Below, piece after piece: positions 43,064-53,620 of a DNA stretch of 64,000 nucleotides. The DNA is from Muriicola soli. GTDB taxonomy: Bacteria > Bacteroidota > Bacteroidia > Flavobacteriales > Flavobacteriaceae. The notes below the pieces were generated by a model. It worked only from the letters and a program-made list of their open reading frames with translations. It was not told where the DNA came from and ran no database searches. The DNA is taken from NCBI RefSeq assembly GCF_004139715.1, contig NZ_CP035544.1:1240001-1304000 (forward strand). The letters run 5' to 3'. A program made the position numbers and the translations under genes. How positions within the stretch are numbered: the stretch's first letter is position 1; each line of letters starts with the position of its first letter.

Positions 43064-43794
43064 ACTGCCTTGTAGACCTCCTCAAACGGCACCCGAAACC
43101 TGGGGCCGTATATTCCCTTTTCATCCCTGATACCGCAACCTATCGTCATGCAAATTTCAGCTCCCATAGGTAAATTCAGTATATTTTTGATCCTCAGAGT
43201 ATCAGATCCTTCCATGGGGCAGGTATCGTAGCCAATGGCGGCCATAGAGATCATAAAATTCTGAGCGGCCAGGCCTGCACTCTTGTGCGCCACGATCCTT
43301 AAGTCGGATCGCCGTACCTGCCGGTACACGGGTCTGAAAAGACCGATCAGGCAGAAAAAGAGATATCTCATCCATCCTACAATCCCTAAAAATTCAACAT
43401 AAATCGAGGGGATCAGTTTGGTGTAGTACCCCAGCGCAAATTTTTCTCTTTTGCTGTATTCTTCCTTGGGTTTATTCCCCATGGTCTTCAATAAGAACTC
43501 TTTATTAGATTTAGCTCTTCTTCTCCACAAATCCCGTCTGGCAACAACGACTACCAATTGTTTGGAAGTTTTCGCTGCATTCTGACCCAGGCATGCTTTG
43601 GTAAGTATTTTAAGGGTCTCAGTGTTTGTGATGTGATAAAATTCCCAGAGCTGCAGATTACTGCTGGTAGGGGCGAGGACCGCATTTTTAATACACTGTT
43701 TAACTTTTTCCGGGTCTATTTCCTTCTCCTGATCATAAACCCTCACAGACCTCCTATATTGAATGGCTTCGGTTACCGTTTTTTCCATATTCAC
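43060..43794 (-). CDS. Nitroreductase family protein
   Basis: 244 residues. QYRRSVRVYD, LAPTSSNLQLWEFYHI and an AGLAAQNFMISMAAIGYDTCPMEG block match FMN-dependent nitroreductases. The final GCGIRDEKGIYGPRFRVP is typical. Its GTG start at 43794 shares its first base with the TAG stop of the aldehyde dehydrogenase gene, so the two genes are coupled; an ATG six bases downstream is an alternative. It would be a cytosolic NAD(P)H-dependent flavoenzyme; the substrate is unknown. Confidence 0.87.
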   Translation of the reverse strand: MNMEKTVTEAIQYRRSVRVYDQEKEIDPEKVKQCIKNAVLAPTSSNLQLWEFYHITNTETLKILTKACLGQNAAKTSKQLVVVVARRDLWRRRAKSNKEFLLKTMGNKPKEEYSKREKFALGYYTKLIPSIYVEFLGIVGWMRYLFFCLIGLFRPVYRQVRRSDLRIVAHKSAGLAAQNFMISMAAIGYDTCPMEGSDTLRIKNILNLPMGAEICMTIGCGIRDEKGIYGPRFRVPFEEVYKAV

Positions 43795-45173
43795 TAAAAT
43801 ATATGCTTCATTTTTTTAATCAGGTTCAGTGGCACGTTGTACGGGGGGTACTTAAAACGTAAATCGAGCCACGTTGCTCTTTTTACTATAGCCTTTTGAT
43901 GCGAAAAAGTGTCGAAAGAACGTTTCCCGTGATAGGATCCCAAACCGCTTTGGCCAACCCCGCCAAAAGGTAGTTTTTTATTGGAAATTTGCAACAAGGT
44001 ATCATTGATTGTACCACCTCCGAAACTAAATTCCCTGATAAACTTCTTTTGAAACGACTTTCGCTTAGTAAAAATGTAAGCAGCCAGCGGTTTTCCCCGG
44101 GCATTGATCCACGTTTGCAATTCACTTTCATCCCGATAGGAAATTATCGGGAGTAAAGGACCAAAGATTTCCTCTTGCATAATCTCGCTGTCCATTGATG
44201 GCTCGTCAACAAGGGTTGGAGGTATAAATCGATCTGTCTTATTGTGTGATCCGCCGTGGAGGATTTTTTGGTTTTCCAGCAAACCTAATAGACGGTTAAA
44301 ATGATCATTAGAGATAATTCGGGCCAAATCCTTTGAGTCTTGCGGTTGTTCTCCAAAAAAGGCCTTGATACTTTTAATCAGCTCTTCAACCAATCGATCT
44401 TTTAGTTTGTGATGCACAAGAATATAATCGGGGGCAATACAAGTCTGACCCGCATTGAGGAATTTTCCCCACACGATTCGCCTGGCTGCCTGGGCCGGCA
44501 CTGCCGTCTCGTCTACCACACAGGGGCTTTTACCGCCAAGTTCAAGCGTGACCGGAGTGAGCTGTCTCGCAGCACTTTCATATACGATCTTGCCTACACG
44601 GGTACTTCCGGTAAAGAAGATATAATCCCATTTTTGCTGTAAGAGCGTTTTCGCGACTTCAGCATCACCTTCGCAGACAAGTACATGTTCAGGGCTGCAT
44701 ACAGAACTGACCAGCTTAGAGATGATGGCAGTGGTTTGCGGAGTGAGCTCAGATGGCTTTAGAACTGCTGTATTCCCGGCGGCTATTGCCGAAATCAAGG
44801 GTAATAAAGTCAACTGAAAAGGATAATTCCAAGGGGAGATGATGAGTATGTTCCCGTAAGGCTCCTTATAGATCCAATCAGAAGAAGGAAAGTTGAGTAT
44901 GGCGGAAGGGACTCTTTCCGGTTTGGCCCATAGATCGAGATGTTTAATCATCATTTTGAGTTCTGCCAGGACAAATTGTGTCTCTGCCACCAATGTTTCA
45001 AAGCTCGGTTTTTTAAAATCGGAATAGAGGGCATCGCATATGGCATCTTCCTGCTTTTCGATCTCGTTTCGCAACTTTTTCAGGATGTCTTTTCGAAATA
45101 GCAGGTCCTTCGTCTGTCCCGTGCTGAAATACCTTTGCTGAGCTTCAACTTTTTGTGGAATTGAATTTTTCAT
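43794..45173 (-). CDS. Aldehyde dehydrogenase, class 3-like
   Basis: 459 residues. ISPWNYPFQLTLLPLISAIAAGNTAVLKPSE, FFTGSTRVGKIV, ELGGKSPCVVDE, and the catalytic Cys in NAGQTCIAPDYILV (about residue 244) identify an NAD(P)-dependent aldehyde dehydrogenase. The lack of a long N-terminal extension and the C-terminal GGVGQSGLGSYHGKRSFDTFSH are typical of class 3 (fatty-aldehyde type) enzymes. ATG 45173 was chosen over a TTG two codons upstream. It shares its stop base with the nitroreductase start. Confidence 0.93.
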   Translation of the reverse strand: MKNSIPQKVEAQQRYFSTGQTKDLLFRKDILKKLRNEIEKQEDAICDALYSDFKKPSFETLVAETQFVLAELKMMIKHLDLWAKPERVPSAILNFPSSDWIYKEPYGNILIISPWNYPFQLTLLPLISAIAAGNTAVLKPSELTPQTTAIISKLVSSVCSPEHVLVCEGDAEVAKTLLQQKWDYIFFTGSTRVGKIVYESAARQLTPVTLELGGKSPCVVDETAVPAQAARRIVWGKFLNAGQTCIAPDYILVHHKLKDRLVEELIKSIKAFFGEQPQDSKDLARIISNDHFNRLLGLLENQKILHGGSHNKTDRFIPPTLVDEPSMDSEIMQEEIFGPLLPIISYRDESELQTWINARGKPLAAYIFTKRKSFQKKFIREFSFGGGTINDTLLQISNKKLPFGGVGQSGLGSYHGKRSFDTFSHQKAIVKRATWLDLRFKYPPYNVPLNLIKKMKHIF

Positions 45174-45249
45174 GCCCAAAAATAGGTAAATTTTCAGCGG
45201 GGTTCATATGAAAGGAAGCTCTTTTCTCCTTGTCTGACGCATAGTGAAT

Positions 45250-45302
45250 ATGATAATTGAAAGAGCTTTAAAATATTGATAAACAGTGTTTTAGCTCTTT
45301 TC
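45250..45302 (+). promoter_or_regulatory. Candidate leader peptide and hairpin before ilvD
   Basis: A 9-codon frame (MIIERALKY, 45250-45279) has two isoleucine codons followed by a leucine codon. Its coding sequence forms the left arm GAAAGAGCTTTAAAA (45259-45273) of an imperfect inverted repeat with TTTTAGCTCTTTTC (45289-45302). That is the layout of an attenuator, but no T-run follows the right arm. Low confidence. Confidence 0.25.
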
Positions 45303-45345
45303 TCCTAACATTGAATTTATCGTACTATTCAATGAAAATTCAGAG

Positions 45346-47097
45346 GTGGTTTTTAAACAAGTATCTTTGGAACCTATTGAATTTACTAAGAAAACCGGCA
45401 CATTGGGAAAGACTACCGCAGAATTAAACAAATACAGTAAAAACGTTACTCAGGACCCTACGCAGCCCGGGGCACAAGCGATGCTTCATGCTATCGGACT
45501 GTCAGAAGAGGATTTGAAGAAACCATTGATAGGAATCGGTAGTACCGGATACGAAGGAAACCCTTGCAATATGCACCTCAATGACCTTGCTCAACAAGTG
45601 AAAAAGGGATTAGATGAGAAGGGGCTTGTTGGACTGGTATTTAATTCGATAGGGGTGAGTGATGGAATATCCATGGGTACCTACGGGATGCGATATTCTC
45701 TTCCGTCCAGGGATATTATTGCTGATTCGATGGAGACCGTTGTACAAGCCATGAATTACGACGGACTCGTAACCGTTGTGGGTTGTGATAAAAATATGCC
45801 GGGGGCACTTATGGCAATGATCAGGCTTAACAGGCCTTCTATCCTGGTTTATGGAGGCACAATCGCTTCGGGTTGCCTTAACAACAGGAAACTGGATATT
45901 GTAAGTGCTTTTGAGGCCTGGGGCGAGAAAGTGGCCGGAACCATGAAGGAAGAGGAGTTTAAGCAAGTGATTCAAAATGCCTGCCCAGGTGCAGGTGCTT
46001 GCGGCGGGATGTACACTGCCAATACCATGGCATCGGCTATAGAGGCCTTAGGAATGTCAATACCTTATAGTTCTTCCAACCCTGCTGTTGGCTCAGAAAA
46101 AGAAGAAGACTGCCTTAACTCCGGCAGGGCTTTGAGACATCTTATAGAAAATGATATAAAACCAAGTGATATTATCACTAAAAAATCACTTGAAAATGCT
46201 GTTAGATTGATTACTGTACTTGGTGGATCTACGAACGCTGTTCTCCATTTCCTGGCGATCGCAAGAGCGGCAGAAATCGACTTTAGCCTTGATGATTTTC
46301 AAAGGATCAGTGATTCAACACCCTTTCTCGCCGATCTCAAACCCAGTGGTAAATACCTGATGGAGGACGTGCACAGGGTAGGCGGCATACCGGCAGTCAT
46401 GAAATTCATGTTAGAACAGGGGATGTTACACGGAGATTGCCTCACAGTAACAGGTAAAACCATTGCCGAAAATTTAAATGAAGTTCCTTCGCTGGAAAAA
46501 GGTCAAAAGGTAGTACATGGTATAGAGGACCCTATCAAAGAAACCGGGCATTTACGGATTCTTTACGGCAATTTAGCCGCAGAAGGGGCAGTGGCCAAGA
46601 TTACCGGGAAAGAAGGGTATCATTTTACTGGTCCGGCTAAGGTTTTCGACGATGAATTTAAAGCCAATGAAGGAATTGGAAAGGGCCTGGTAAAAAAAGG
46701 AGACGTTGTAGTGATCAGGTATGAAGGTCCAAAAGGCGGACCCGGAATGCCGGAGATGCTTAAGCCTACAGCCGCAATTATGGGTGCAGGACTGGGCAAG
46801 GATGTAGCTTTGATAACCGATGGGCGATTTTCAGGCGGGACCCATGGTTTTGTTGTAGGACACGTTTCTCCCGAAGCGCAGGAAGGGGGAGTGATAGGTT
46901 TGTTGGAAGACGGAGACATGATAACGATTGATGCGGTGAAAAACAGTATCAGCGTAGCTCTATCGGAAGAGGAATTACAAGTCAGAAAGAAAAATTGGAA
47001 ACAACCGCCATTGAAGGTGAGGAAGGGAAGTTTGTATAAATATGCCAAAATTGTTTCTTCTGCTTCTACCGGCTGTGTAACCGACCAATTCGACTAG
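45346..47097 (+). CDS. ilvD: Dihydroxy-acid dehydratase
   Basis: 583 residues from the GTG. The Fe-S dehydratase dehydrates 2,3-dihydroxy acids to 2-oxoacids, the third step of valine/isoleucine synthesis. Cluster and active-site motifs are GCDKNMPG (about residue 145), the [16 protein letters not shown] block (about 212-227) and [14 protein letters not shown]. Family sequences start near [16 protein letters not shown] (about residue 26 here), so the first 25 residues from GTG 45346 are doubtful; TTG at 45403 is an alternative start. A 31-codon leucine-rich frame (45332-45427) overlaps this region. First gene of the ilvDBNC operon. Confidence 0.93.
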   Translation: MVFKQVSLEPIEFTKKTGTLGKTTAELNKYSKNVTQDPTQPGAQAMLHAIGLSEEDLKKPLIGIGSTGYEGNPCNMHLNDLAQQVKKGLDEKGLVGLVFNSIGVSDGISMGTYGMRYSLPSRDIIADSMETVVQAMNYDGLVTVVGCDKNMPGALMAMIRLNRPSILVYGGTIASGCLNNRKLDIVSAFEAWGEKVAGTMKEEEFKQVIQNACPGAGACGGMYTANTMASAIEALGMSIPYSSSNPAVGSEKEEDCLNSGRALRHLIENDIKPSDIITKKSLENAVRLITVLGGSTNAVLHFLAIARAAEIDFSLDDFQRISDSTPFLADLKPSGKYLMEDVHRVGGIPAVMKFMLEQGMLHGDCLTVTGKTIAENLNEVPSLEKGQKVVHGIEDPIKETGHLRILYGNLAAEGAVAKITGKEGYHFTGPAKVFDDEFKANEGIGKGLVKKGDVVVIRYEGPKGGPGMPEMLKPTAAIMGAGLGKDVALITDGRFSGGTHGFVVGHVSPEAQEGGVIGLLEDGDMITIDAVKNSISVALSEEELQVRKKNWKQPPLKVRKGSLYKYAKIVSSASTGCVTDQFD

Positions 47098-47134
47098 ATA
47101 AAAATTGTAAAGATCGCATTGAAAGAATGTATTT

Positions 47135-48868
47135 ATGGATACGATGACAAAAAAGAAAACTACTCATAAAAACCCTAAAAAATTAAGGGTTAGTGGGGCT
47201 GAGGCGATTATACACTGTCTGCTTGCAGAAGGTGTAGATCTTATTTACGGCTATCCCGGAGGAGCCATAATGCCGGTTTATGATGAACTATATAAGTTTC
47301 AGGATAAGCTAACGCATATTCTTACCCGGCATGAACAGGGAGCCACTCACGCTGCCCAGGGCTACGCCAGGGTGAGTGGGAAAGTTGGTGTTGCAATGGC
47401 CACTTCAGGTCCGGGGGCAACAAATTTGGTAACAGGACTAGCCGATGCCCAGATCGATTCTACTCCCATGGTATGTATTACCGGGCAGGTACCTAGACAC
47501 CTGTTGGGATCAGATGCATTTCAGGAAACGGATATTATCGGAATTTCTACCCCGGTAACCAAGTGGAACTATCAGATCACTACGGCTGAAGAAATCCCCG
47601 GGATAATGGCGAAGGCATTTTTTATTGCTAAGTCGGGCCGGCCTGGCCCCGTACTGATTGATATCACCAAAAATGCCCAATTTGATGAGCTGGATTTTCA
47701 TTATGAAGCCTGTACCGGGGTAAGAAGTTATCAGCCAACACCTGTGGTAAAAGCGGAGGCCCTTGAGATGGCTGCGGACTTGATCAATAACGCAAAGAAG
47801 CCTTACATTGTATTTGGACAAGGGGTTATCCTTGGTGAGGCTGAAAAGGAATTAAAGGCTTTTGTGGAAAAATCCGGTATCCCAGCTGCCTGGACCATTC
47901 TTGGACTTTCTGCCATGAACACAGACCATCCTCTCAATGTAGGCATGGTGGGGATGCACGGCAATTACGGGCCTAATGTACTGACTAACGAATGCGATGT
48001 ACTGATCGCTATCGGAATGCGATTTGACGATCGTGTTACCGGCAATCTTGAGAGTTATGCCAAGCAGGCAAAAATCATCCATATGGAGATAGATCCTGCC
48101 GAGATCAACAAAAATGTACAGGTAGACGTCGCTCTTCTGGGCAACGCTAAAGAAACATTAAAAAAGTTACTGCCTAAGATCAAGAAGAACAGCCACGAAA
48201 CATGGCACAATGAGTTCAAGTTGAAGTATGAAGAGGAATTTAAAACGGTAATTGAAAATGACCTGCACCCCAAGAAGGAGGGATTGACGATGGGAGAAGT
48301 AGTGGAGGAGATCAATAAAGCTTCAAAAAATAAGGCTGTCATTGTCACAGATGTGGGTCAGCATCAGATGGTGGCCTGCCGCTATGCCAAATTTGACCAG
48401 TCCAAGAGTAATATTACCTCAGGTGGCTTAGGCACCATGGGATTCGCACTACCGGCTGCGATTGGGGCTAAGATGGGGGCGGAGGAGCGAGAAGTTGTCG
48501 CAATAATTGGAGATGGGGGCTACCAGATGACCATTCAGGAACTGGCTACTATATATCAGAATAAAACTGCTGTAAAGATTGTTGTACTCAACAATGATCA
48601 TTTGGGGATGGTAAGACAATGGCAGGAATTGTTTTTTGAAAGTCGTTATGCTTCTACGGTTATGACCAATCCTGATTTTGTCAAGATCGCCGAGGGGTAT
48701 CACATCAAGGCACAAAGGGTATCGGAACGAAAGAATTTAAAGGCAGCTGTTGAGGAAATGATCGCAGCAAAGGAACCTTATTTTCTAGAAGTTAAAGTAG
48801 AAAAAGAGGACAATGTCTTCCCTATGATACCTTCAGGTGCTTCTGTGTCAGATATAAGATTAAAGTAA
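47135..48868 (+). CDS. ilvB: Acetolactate synthase large subunit
   Basis: 577 residues. The ThDP enzyme condenses pyruvate (or 2-oxobutyrate) to acetohydroxy acids. It has GYPGGAIMPVYDEL with the ThDP-contacting Glu in TRHEQGATHAAQGYARVSG (about residue 68), the central domain, and the ThDP motif GDGGYQMTIQELATI in the C-terminal part. N-terminal KKKTTHKNPKKL is a short basic extension. ilvN follows at 3 bases. Confidence 0.96.
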   Translation: MDTMTKKKTTHKNPKKLRVSGAEAIIHCLLAEGVDLIYGYPGGAIMPVYDELYKFQDKLTHILTRHEQGATHAAQGYARVSGKVGVAMATSGPGATNLVTGLADAQIDSTPMVCITGQVPRHLLGSDAFQETDIIGISTPVTKWNYQITTAEEIPGIMAKAFFIAKSGRPGPVLIDITKNAQFDELDFHYEACTGVRSYQPTPVVKAEALEMAADLINNAKKPYIVFGQGVILGEAEKELKAFVEKSGIPAAWTILGLSAMNTDHPLNVGMVGMHGNYGPNVLTNECDVLIAIGMRFDDRVTGNLESYAKQAKIIHMEIDPAEINKNVQVDVALLGNAKETLKKLLPKIKKNSHETWHNEFKLKYEEEFKTVIENDLHPKKEGLTMGEVVEEINKASKNKAVIVTDVGQHQMVACRYAKFDQSKSNITSGGLGTMGFALPAAIGAKMGAEEREVVAIIGDGGYQMTIQELATIYQNKTAVKIVVLNNDHLGMVRQWQELFFESRYASTVMTNPDFVKIAEGYHIKAQRVSERKNLKAAVEEMIAAKEPYFLEVKVEKEDNVFPMIPSGASVSDIRLK

Positions 48869-48871
48869 GCA

Positions 48872-49405
48872 ATGATGGAGAAAAAATTTTTTACCATTTC
48901 AGTGTATTCGGAAAACAATGTTGGGTTACTGAATAGAATCTCAGGAATATTTTTAAAGCGACACATCAATATAGAGGGATTAAATGTCTCTAAATCAGAA
49001 ATTAAAAATATTTCAAAATTTACTATTGTCGTATTTACCACAGAAGACTGGACAAGAAAAATTGTGGCTCAGATAGAAAAGCAAATTGAAGTGATCAAGG
49101 CATTTTATCACACAGATGAAGAAATCATCTATCAGGAGTCTGCTCTCTTTAAAATTGCTTCTCATTTACTTTTTGACGAACGACAGATTCAGAATATTAT
49201 CAAGGAAAGCAATTCGCAGATAGTAACCGTTTCCAGGGACTTCTTTATCCTTGCTAAGACCGGAAGAAGGCATGAAATTGACGAAATGCACGACGAATTG
49301 GAACCTTATGGCATTATGCAATTTGTGCGATCAGGACGAATTGCTGTAACCAAGGCCGCAATGCCAATTACGGCCTTATTGAACGAATACGAAAACAATA
49401 ATTAA
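48872..49405 (+). CDS. ilvN: Acetolactate synthase small subunit
   Basis: 177 residues. The N-terminal ACT domain ([27 protein letters not shown] region, about 5-75) gives valine feedback in IlvN/IlvH proteins; the C-terminal domain follows. Spacing of 3 bases after ilvB suggests coupled translation, and ilvC starts 22 bases later. Confidence 0.94.
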   Translation: MMEKKFFTISVYSENNVGLLNRISGIFLKRHINIEGLNVSKSEIKNISKFTIVVFTTEDWTRKIVAQIEKQIEVIKAFYHTDEEIIYQESALFKIASHLLFDERQIQNIIKESNSQIVTVSRDFFILAKTGRRHEIDEMHDELEPYGIMQFVRSGRIAVTKAAMPITALLNEYENNN

Positions 49406-49427
49406 CGAGACACAAACAAGACTACGC

Positions 49428-50903
49428 ATGACAAATTATTTTAATACACTTTCCCTCAGAGATCAACTGAAACAACTAGGGCAATGCCGATTTATGGACA
49501 CCACAGAATTTGCTGATGGTGTTGCCGTCCTAAAAGGGAAAAAGATTGTAATTATTGGTTGTGGTGCCCAGGGGCTTAACCAGGGCCTAAATATGAGAGA
49601 CTCCGGCCTCGATATCGCGTATACCTTGCGTGAGGCTGCGATAGCGGAAAAAAGGGCATCCTATGTAAATGCTACAGAAAACGGCTTTACAGTTGGCACC
49701 TATGAGGAGCTTGTACCTTCCGCTGATCTGTTGATCAATCTAACCCCGGATAAACAACATACCAATGTAATTAATAGCGTAATGCCTCTGATGAAAAAAG
49801 GGGCGACCCTATCCTATTCTCATGGTTTTAATATTGTAGAAGAAGGGATGCAGATCAGAAAAGACCTAACGGTAATTATGGTTGCTCCTAAAAGTCCGGG
49901 ATCAGAGGTGAGGGAGGAATACAAAAGAGGCTTCGGGGTTCCTACCCTGATCGCAGTTCATCCCGAGAACGACCCTGAAGGCAAAGGCCTTGCGCAGGCA
50001 AAAGCTTATGCGGCTGCTACCGGTGGTCATAAAGCAGGGGTTTTAGAATCTTCCTTTGTTGCAGAAGTGAAATCCGATTTAATGGGGGAACAGACCATAC
50101 TTTGTGGCCTGCTACAAACCGGTTCTATCCTATGCTTCGATAAGATGGTAGAAAAAGGAATAGATGCCGGATATGCCTCAAAACTGATACAATATGGATG
50201 GGAAACCATCACAGAAGGGCTTAAGTATGGCGGAATCACAAATATGATGGACCGACTATCCAATCCCGCCAAAATCAAAGCTTTTGACCTTTCCGAAGAA
50301 CTGAAAGATATTATGCGTCCTCTTTTTCAAAAACACATGGATGATATCATGAGCGGTCATTTTTCCAAAACTATGATGGAAGACTGGGCAAATGATGATA
50401 AGAACTTGTTAGGTTGGAGAGCAGCTACGGGAGAAACTGCCTTTGAGAAAACTCCGGCAGCTGACGTTAAAATCTCTGAGCAGGAATACTACGATAACGG
50501 AGTGTTGATGGTTGCCATGGTCAGGGCAGGGGTAGAGTTGGCATATGAAGCTATGACCGATTCAGGAATCATTGGCGAGTCGGCCTACTACGAGTCTTTA
50601 CATGAAACCCCTCTGATCGCGAATACCATTGCCAGGAAAAAGCTATTTGAAATGAACAGGGTAATTTCTGATACGGCGGAATACGGCTGTTATTTATTTG
50701 ACCATGCCTGTAAACCGCTGTTAAAGGACTTTATGAAAAAGGTGGATGTGGATGTTATCGGTAAAGCATACGGAGCATCCCGAGATAACGGTGTTTCTAA
50801 TGCCAAACTAATTCAGGTAAACCAAGCCCTGAGAGAACATCCAGTTGAACGTGTAGGTGCAAGACTGCGAGCTTCGATGACGGCTATGAAGCCTATAGTT
50901 TAA
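49428..50903 (+). CDS. ilvC: Ketol-acid reductoisomerase, long (class II) form
   Basis: 491 residues, the long form with a duplicated knotted C-terminal domain as in E. coli IlvC. The Rossmann motif is [17 protein letters not shown] (about 45-61); catalytic residues lie in the segment with [10 protein letters not shown] (Glu) and DKMVEKG. It uses NADPH and Mg to convert acetohydroxy acids to dihydroxy acids. Complete; last clear ilv gene before gapN. Confidence 0.96.
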   Translation: MTNYFNTLSLRDQLKQLGQCRFMDTTEFADGVAVLKGKKIVIIGCGAQGLNQGLNMRDSGLDIAYTLREAAIAEKRASYVNATENGFTVGTYEELVPSADLLINLTPDKQHTNVINSVMPLMKKGATLSYSHGFNIVEEGMQIRKDLTVIMVAPKSPGSEVREEYKRGFGVPTLIAVHPENDPEGKGLAQAKAYAAATGGHKAGVLESSFVAEVKSDLMGEQTILCGLLQTGSILCFDKMVEKGIDAGYASKLIQYGWETITEGLKYGGITNMMDRLSNPAKIKAFDLSEELKDIMRPLFQKHMDDIMSGHFSKTMMEDWANDDKNLLGWRAATGETAFEKTPAADVKISEQEYYDNGVLMVAMVRAGVELAYEAMTDSGIIGESAYYESLHETPLIANTIARKKLFEMNRVISDTAEYGCYLFDHACKPLLKDFMKKVDVDVIGKAYGASRDNGVSNAKLIQVNQALREHPVERVGARLRASMTAMKPIV

Positions 50904-50933
50904 AAATAATATTGCAAAGTAAAATAATTGCAG

Positions 50934-52526
50934 ATGATTAAAGAAAAAACATCAATACCTGAATCCTACCGTATCGATTCCCTGATACATCAAAAAACCT
51001 ATCTGGTAAATGGGGAGCTAAAGCCATGGGAAGGAGCAGTGACCGACGTATTTTCGACCATATCCTCCACTGAAAAATACGAACATACCCTGCTTGGGAG
51101 TATTCCCGATCTGGGCGAAAAAGAGGCTATGGAAGCTTTAGATGGTGCACTTGGTGCTTATGATCAGGGGAAAGGAGTTTGGCCAACCATGAAGGTGAGT
51201 GACCGAATTGAATGCATGGAAAAATTCGTCGAGCAGATGAAAACCAAGCGTGATATCGTGGTAAAACTCTTGATGTGGGAGATAGGAAAATCCCTGCCAG
51301 ATTCCATAAAAGAATTTGATCGAACCGTAGATTATATCTACGACACTATTGAAGATTACAAGCAACTAGACCGAAACTCGGCTAAATTTCAAAAGCACGA
51401 AGGGGTTTACGCCCACATCCGGCGAGGGCCGTTGGGTGTCGTTCTTTGTCTTGGACCTTACAATTATCCTCTGAACGAAACATTTGCCCTACTGATCCCC
51501 GCCCTGATTATGGGGAATACCACCATATTTAAACCTGCCAAACACGGTGTATTGCTCATTACTCCGCTGCTGGAGGCGTTTAAGAACAGCTTTCCCAAAG
51601 GAGTGGTCAATATCCTCTTCGGCAGGGGGAGAACTGTGGCAGCTCCAATAATGAAAACGGGGAAGGTAGACGTATTGGCCTTAATCGGAAACAGCAAGTC
51701 GGCAAATGCCTTGCAGGATCAGCATCCAAAGAGCAATCGCTTGCGTTTGGTTTTGGGTCTTGAAGCAAAAAATCCTGCGATCATACTCCCAGACGCTAAC
51801 ATGGAGCTTACTATAGAGGAATGCCTCACCGGAACCCTGTCTTTTAACGGACAGCGCTGTACTGCCCTCAAGATTGTTTATGTGCACGATGAAGTGAAAG
51901 AGGATTTTCTAAATGAGTTTGCTGCGAGAGTGGATAAGCTAAAGTTTGGTAATCCATGGGATGAAGGGGTAAAACTTACTCCCCTGCCAGAGCCCGGTAA
52001 ACCTGAATACGTTCAGGAACTCATTGACGATGCCCTGGCGAAAGGTGCGAAAATCATGAACAAAAAAGGCGGTAAACATTTCGACAATTACATCTGGCCG
52101 GCAGTCCTTTATCCCGTCACCAAGGATATGCGAGTCTACCAGGAAGAACAATTTGGCCCTGTTATTCCGGTACTTTCGTTTAAGGATATCGAAGAGCCGC
52201 TTGATGACATGGCGGAGAGCAATTACGGACAACAAGTGAGCCTTTTTGGAAAAGATGTTTATGCCCTGGCACCATTAATCGACACTCTGGCCAATCTGGT
52301 TTGCAGGGTAAATCTGAATAGTTCCTGCCAGCGTGGACCCGATGTATACCCCTTTACCGGGCGTAAAGATTCGGCACAATCAACACTTAGTGTTCACGAT
52401 GCTCTGAGGTCTTTCTCTATTCGAACCCTCCTGGCCTTTAAAGACAATGAGATCAATAAGGATACAGTAAAACAACTATTGGAGACCAAATTATCCAATT
52501 TCACTAGTACGGAGTATATCCTGTAA
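50934..52526 (+). CDS. gapN: NADP-dependent non-phosphorylating glyceraldehyde-3-phosphate dehydrogenase
   Basis: 530 residues, ALDH superfamily. [50 protein letters not shown], the catalytic Cys in [14 protein letters not shown] (about residue 309) and the C-terminal [14 protein letters not shown] resemble GapN more than other ALDHs. It would oxidise glyceraldehyde-3-phosphate directly to 3-phosphoglycerate with NADPH as product, feeding the NADPH-consuming ilvC step next to it. ATG 50934 was chosen over TTG 50928. It lies 30 bases after ilvC and is convergent with leuB. Confidence 0.82.
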   Translation: MIKEKTSIPESYRIDSLIHQKTYLVNGELKPWEGAVTDVFSTISSTEKYEHTLLGSIPDLGEKEAMEALDGALGAYDQGKGVWPTMKVSDRIECMEKFVEQMKTKRDIVVKLLMWEIGKSLPDSIKEFDRTVDYIYDTIEDYKQLDRNSAKFQKHEGVYAHIRRGPLGVVLCLGPYNYPLNETFALLIPALIMGNTTIFKPAKHGVLLITPLLEAFKNSFPKGVVNILFGRGRTVAAPIMKTGKVDVLALIGNSKSANALQDQHPKSNRLRLVLGLEAKNPAIILPDANMELTIEECLTGTLSFNGQRCTALKIVYVHDEVKEDFLNEFAARVDKLKFGNPWDEGVKLTPLPEPGKPEYVQELIDDALAKGAKIMNKKGGKHFDNYIWPAVLYPVTKDMRVYQEEQFGPVIPVLSFKDIEEPLDDMAESNYGQQVSLFGKDVYALAPLIDTLANLVCRVNLNSSCQRGPDVYPFTGRKDSAQSTLSVHDALRSFSIRTLLAFKDNEINKDTVKQLLETKLSNFTSTEYIL

Positions 52527-52542
52527 CCCGTATTGAAAAGAA

Positions 52543-53598
52543 CTAGAGGTTTTTAGCAAGCCAGTTGCCAACTTCGCTGGTCTTCCGACCCTTGTTTTTA
52601 TCGGCAAGGTCTTCAGTAACCATTCCCTCAGCCAGGGATTTGTTTACGACCATTCTGATCGCATTGGCCTCGTCTGGCAAACCTAAATCGTCGAACATCA
52701 TTGCGGCAGATAAAACCGTTGCAAGGGGGTTGGCGATATCCTTTCCGGCGGCTTGAGGGTAAGAGCCGTGAATGGGCTCGTAAAGCCCTATCGACTCTCC
52801 TATGGAGGCAGAAGGCATGAGTCCCATCGATCCCGAGATGACTGAGGCTTCGTCTGTTAGGATATCCCCAAAAAGGTTTTCGGTGATCAGCACGTCATAA
52901 GAATTAGGCCATTGCACAAGTCGCATGGCTACGGCATCCACGAATTCATAGGACACTTCAACTTCAGGATAATCTTTTTCCATGGCCTGTACGGTCTCCC
53001 TCCACAAACGAGAAGACTCCAAAACGTTGGCCTTGTCCACACAGCAGAGTTTTTTAGATCGTTTCATCGCCAGTTCGAAGCCTTTTTTTGCCAGGCGCTT
53101 AACTTCCATTCGAGTATAGGTACAAGTGTCATAGGCGGTATCCCCGTTGTCTTCTCTGCCTCTTTTTCCAAAATAAATACCTCCGGTAAGCTCCCTCAGG
53201 AAAACCAGGTCGGTGCCTTCAATCCGCTCTCTTTTCAGCGGAGATCGATCAATAAGGGATTCAAAGGTAAAAGTGGGTCTTACGTTAGCAAATAATCCGA
53301 GTTTTTGCCTCATTTTTAACAGGCCTTGTTCGGGACGTACTTTGGCCGACGGGTCATTGTCGAACCTCGGATGACCAATGGCACCAAATAACACGGCGTC
53401 AGAATTCACACAGATATCATGTGTGGAGTCGGGGTAGGGGTCGCCTACAGCATCAATGGCAGCCGCTCCGGTTAGGGCGGGCTTCCAATGTATTTGGTGG
53501 TTAAATTTTGTGGCTACAGCATCGCATACCTTTACTGCTTGTTGAATTACTTCCGGGCCGATACCATCTCCGGCTAATAGGGCAATAGTTAATTCCAT
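52543..53598 (-). CDS. leuB: 3-isopropylmalate dehydrogenase
   Basis: 351 residues. LLAGDGIGPEVI at the start, the substrate loop RPEQGLLKMRQKLGLFANVRP, ERIEGTDLVFLRELTGGIYFG, and ENLFGDILTDEASVISGSMGLMPSASIG are family signatures. It oxidatively decarboxylates 3-isopropylmalate with NAD+ in leucine synthesis. Last gene of the leuCDAB operon on this strand, convergent with gapN. Confidence 0.96.
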   Translation of the reverse strand: MELTIALLAGDGIGPEVIQQAVKVCDAVATKFNHQIHWKPALTGAAAIDAVGDPYPDSTHDICVNSDAVLFGAIGHPRFDNDPSAKVRPEQGLLKMRQKLGLFANVRPTFTFESLIDRSPLKRERIEGTDLVFLRELTGGIYFGKRGREDNGDTAYDTCTYTRMEVKRLAKKGFELAMKRSKKLCCVDKANVLESSRLWRETVQAMEKDYPEVEVSYEFVDAVAMRLVQWPNSYDVLITENLFGDILTDEASVISGSMGLMPSASIGESIGLYEPIHGSYPQAAGKDIANPLATVLSAAMMFDDLGLPDEANAIRMVVNKSLAEGMVTEDLADKNKGRKTSEVGNWLAKNL

Positions 53599-53620
53599 AA
53601 AATAGACTTGTATCTGGGAT

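Noticed and set aside
43886-44131. Second small frame inside the aldehyde dehydrogenase gene
   Set aside because: It is a shadow in another frame of a well-supported gene.
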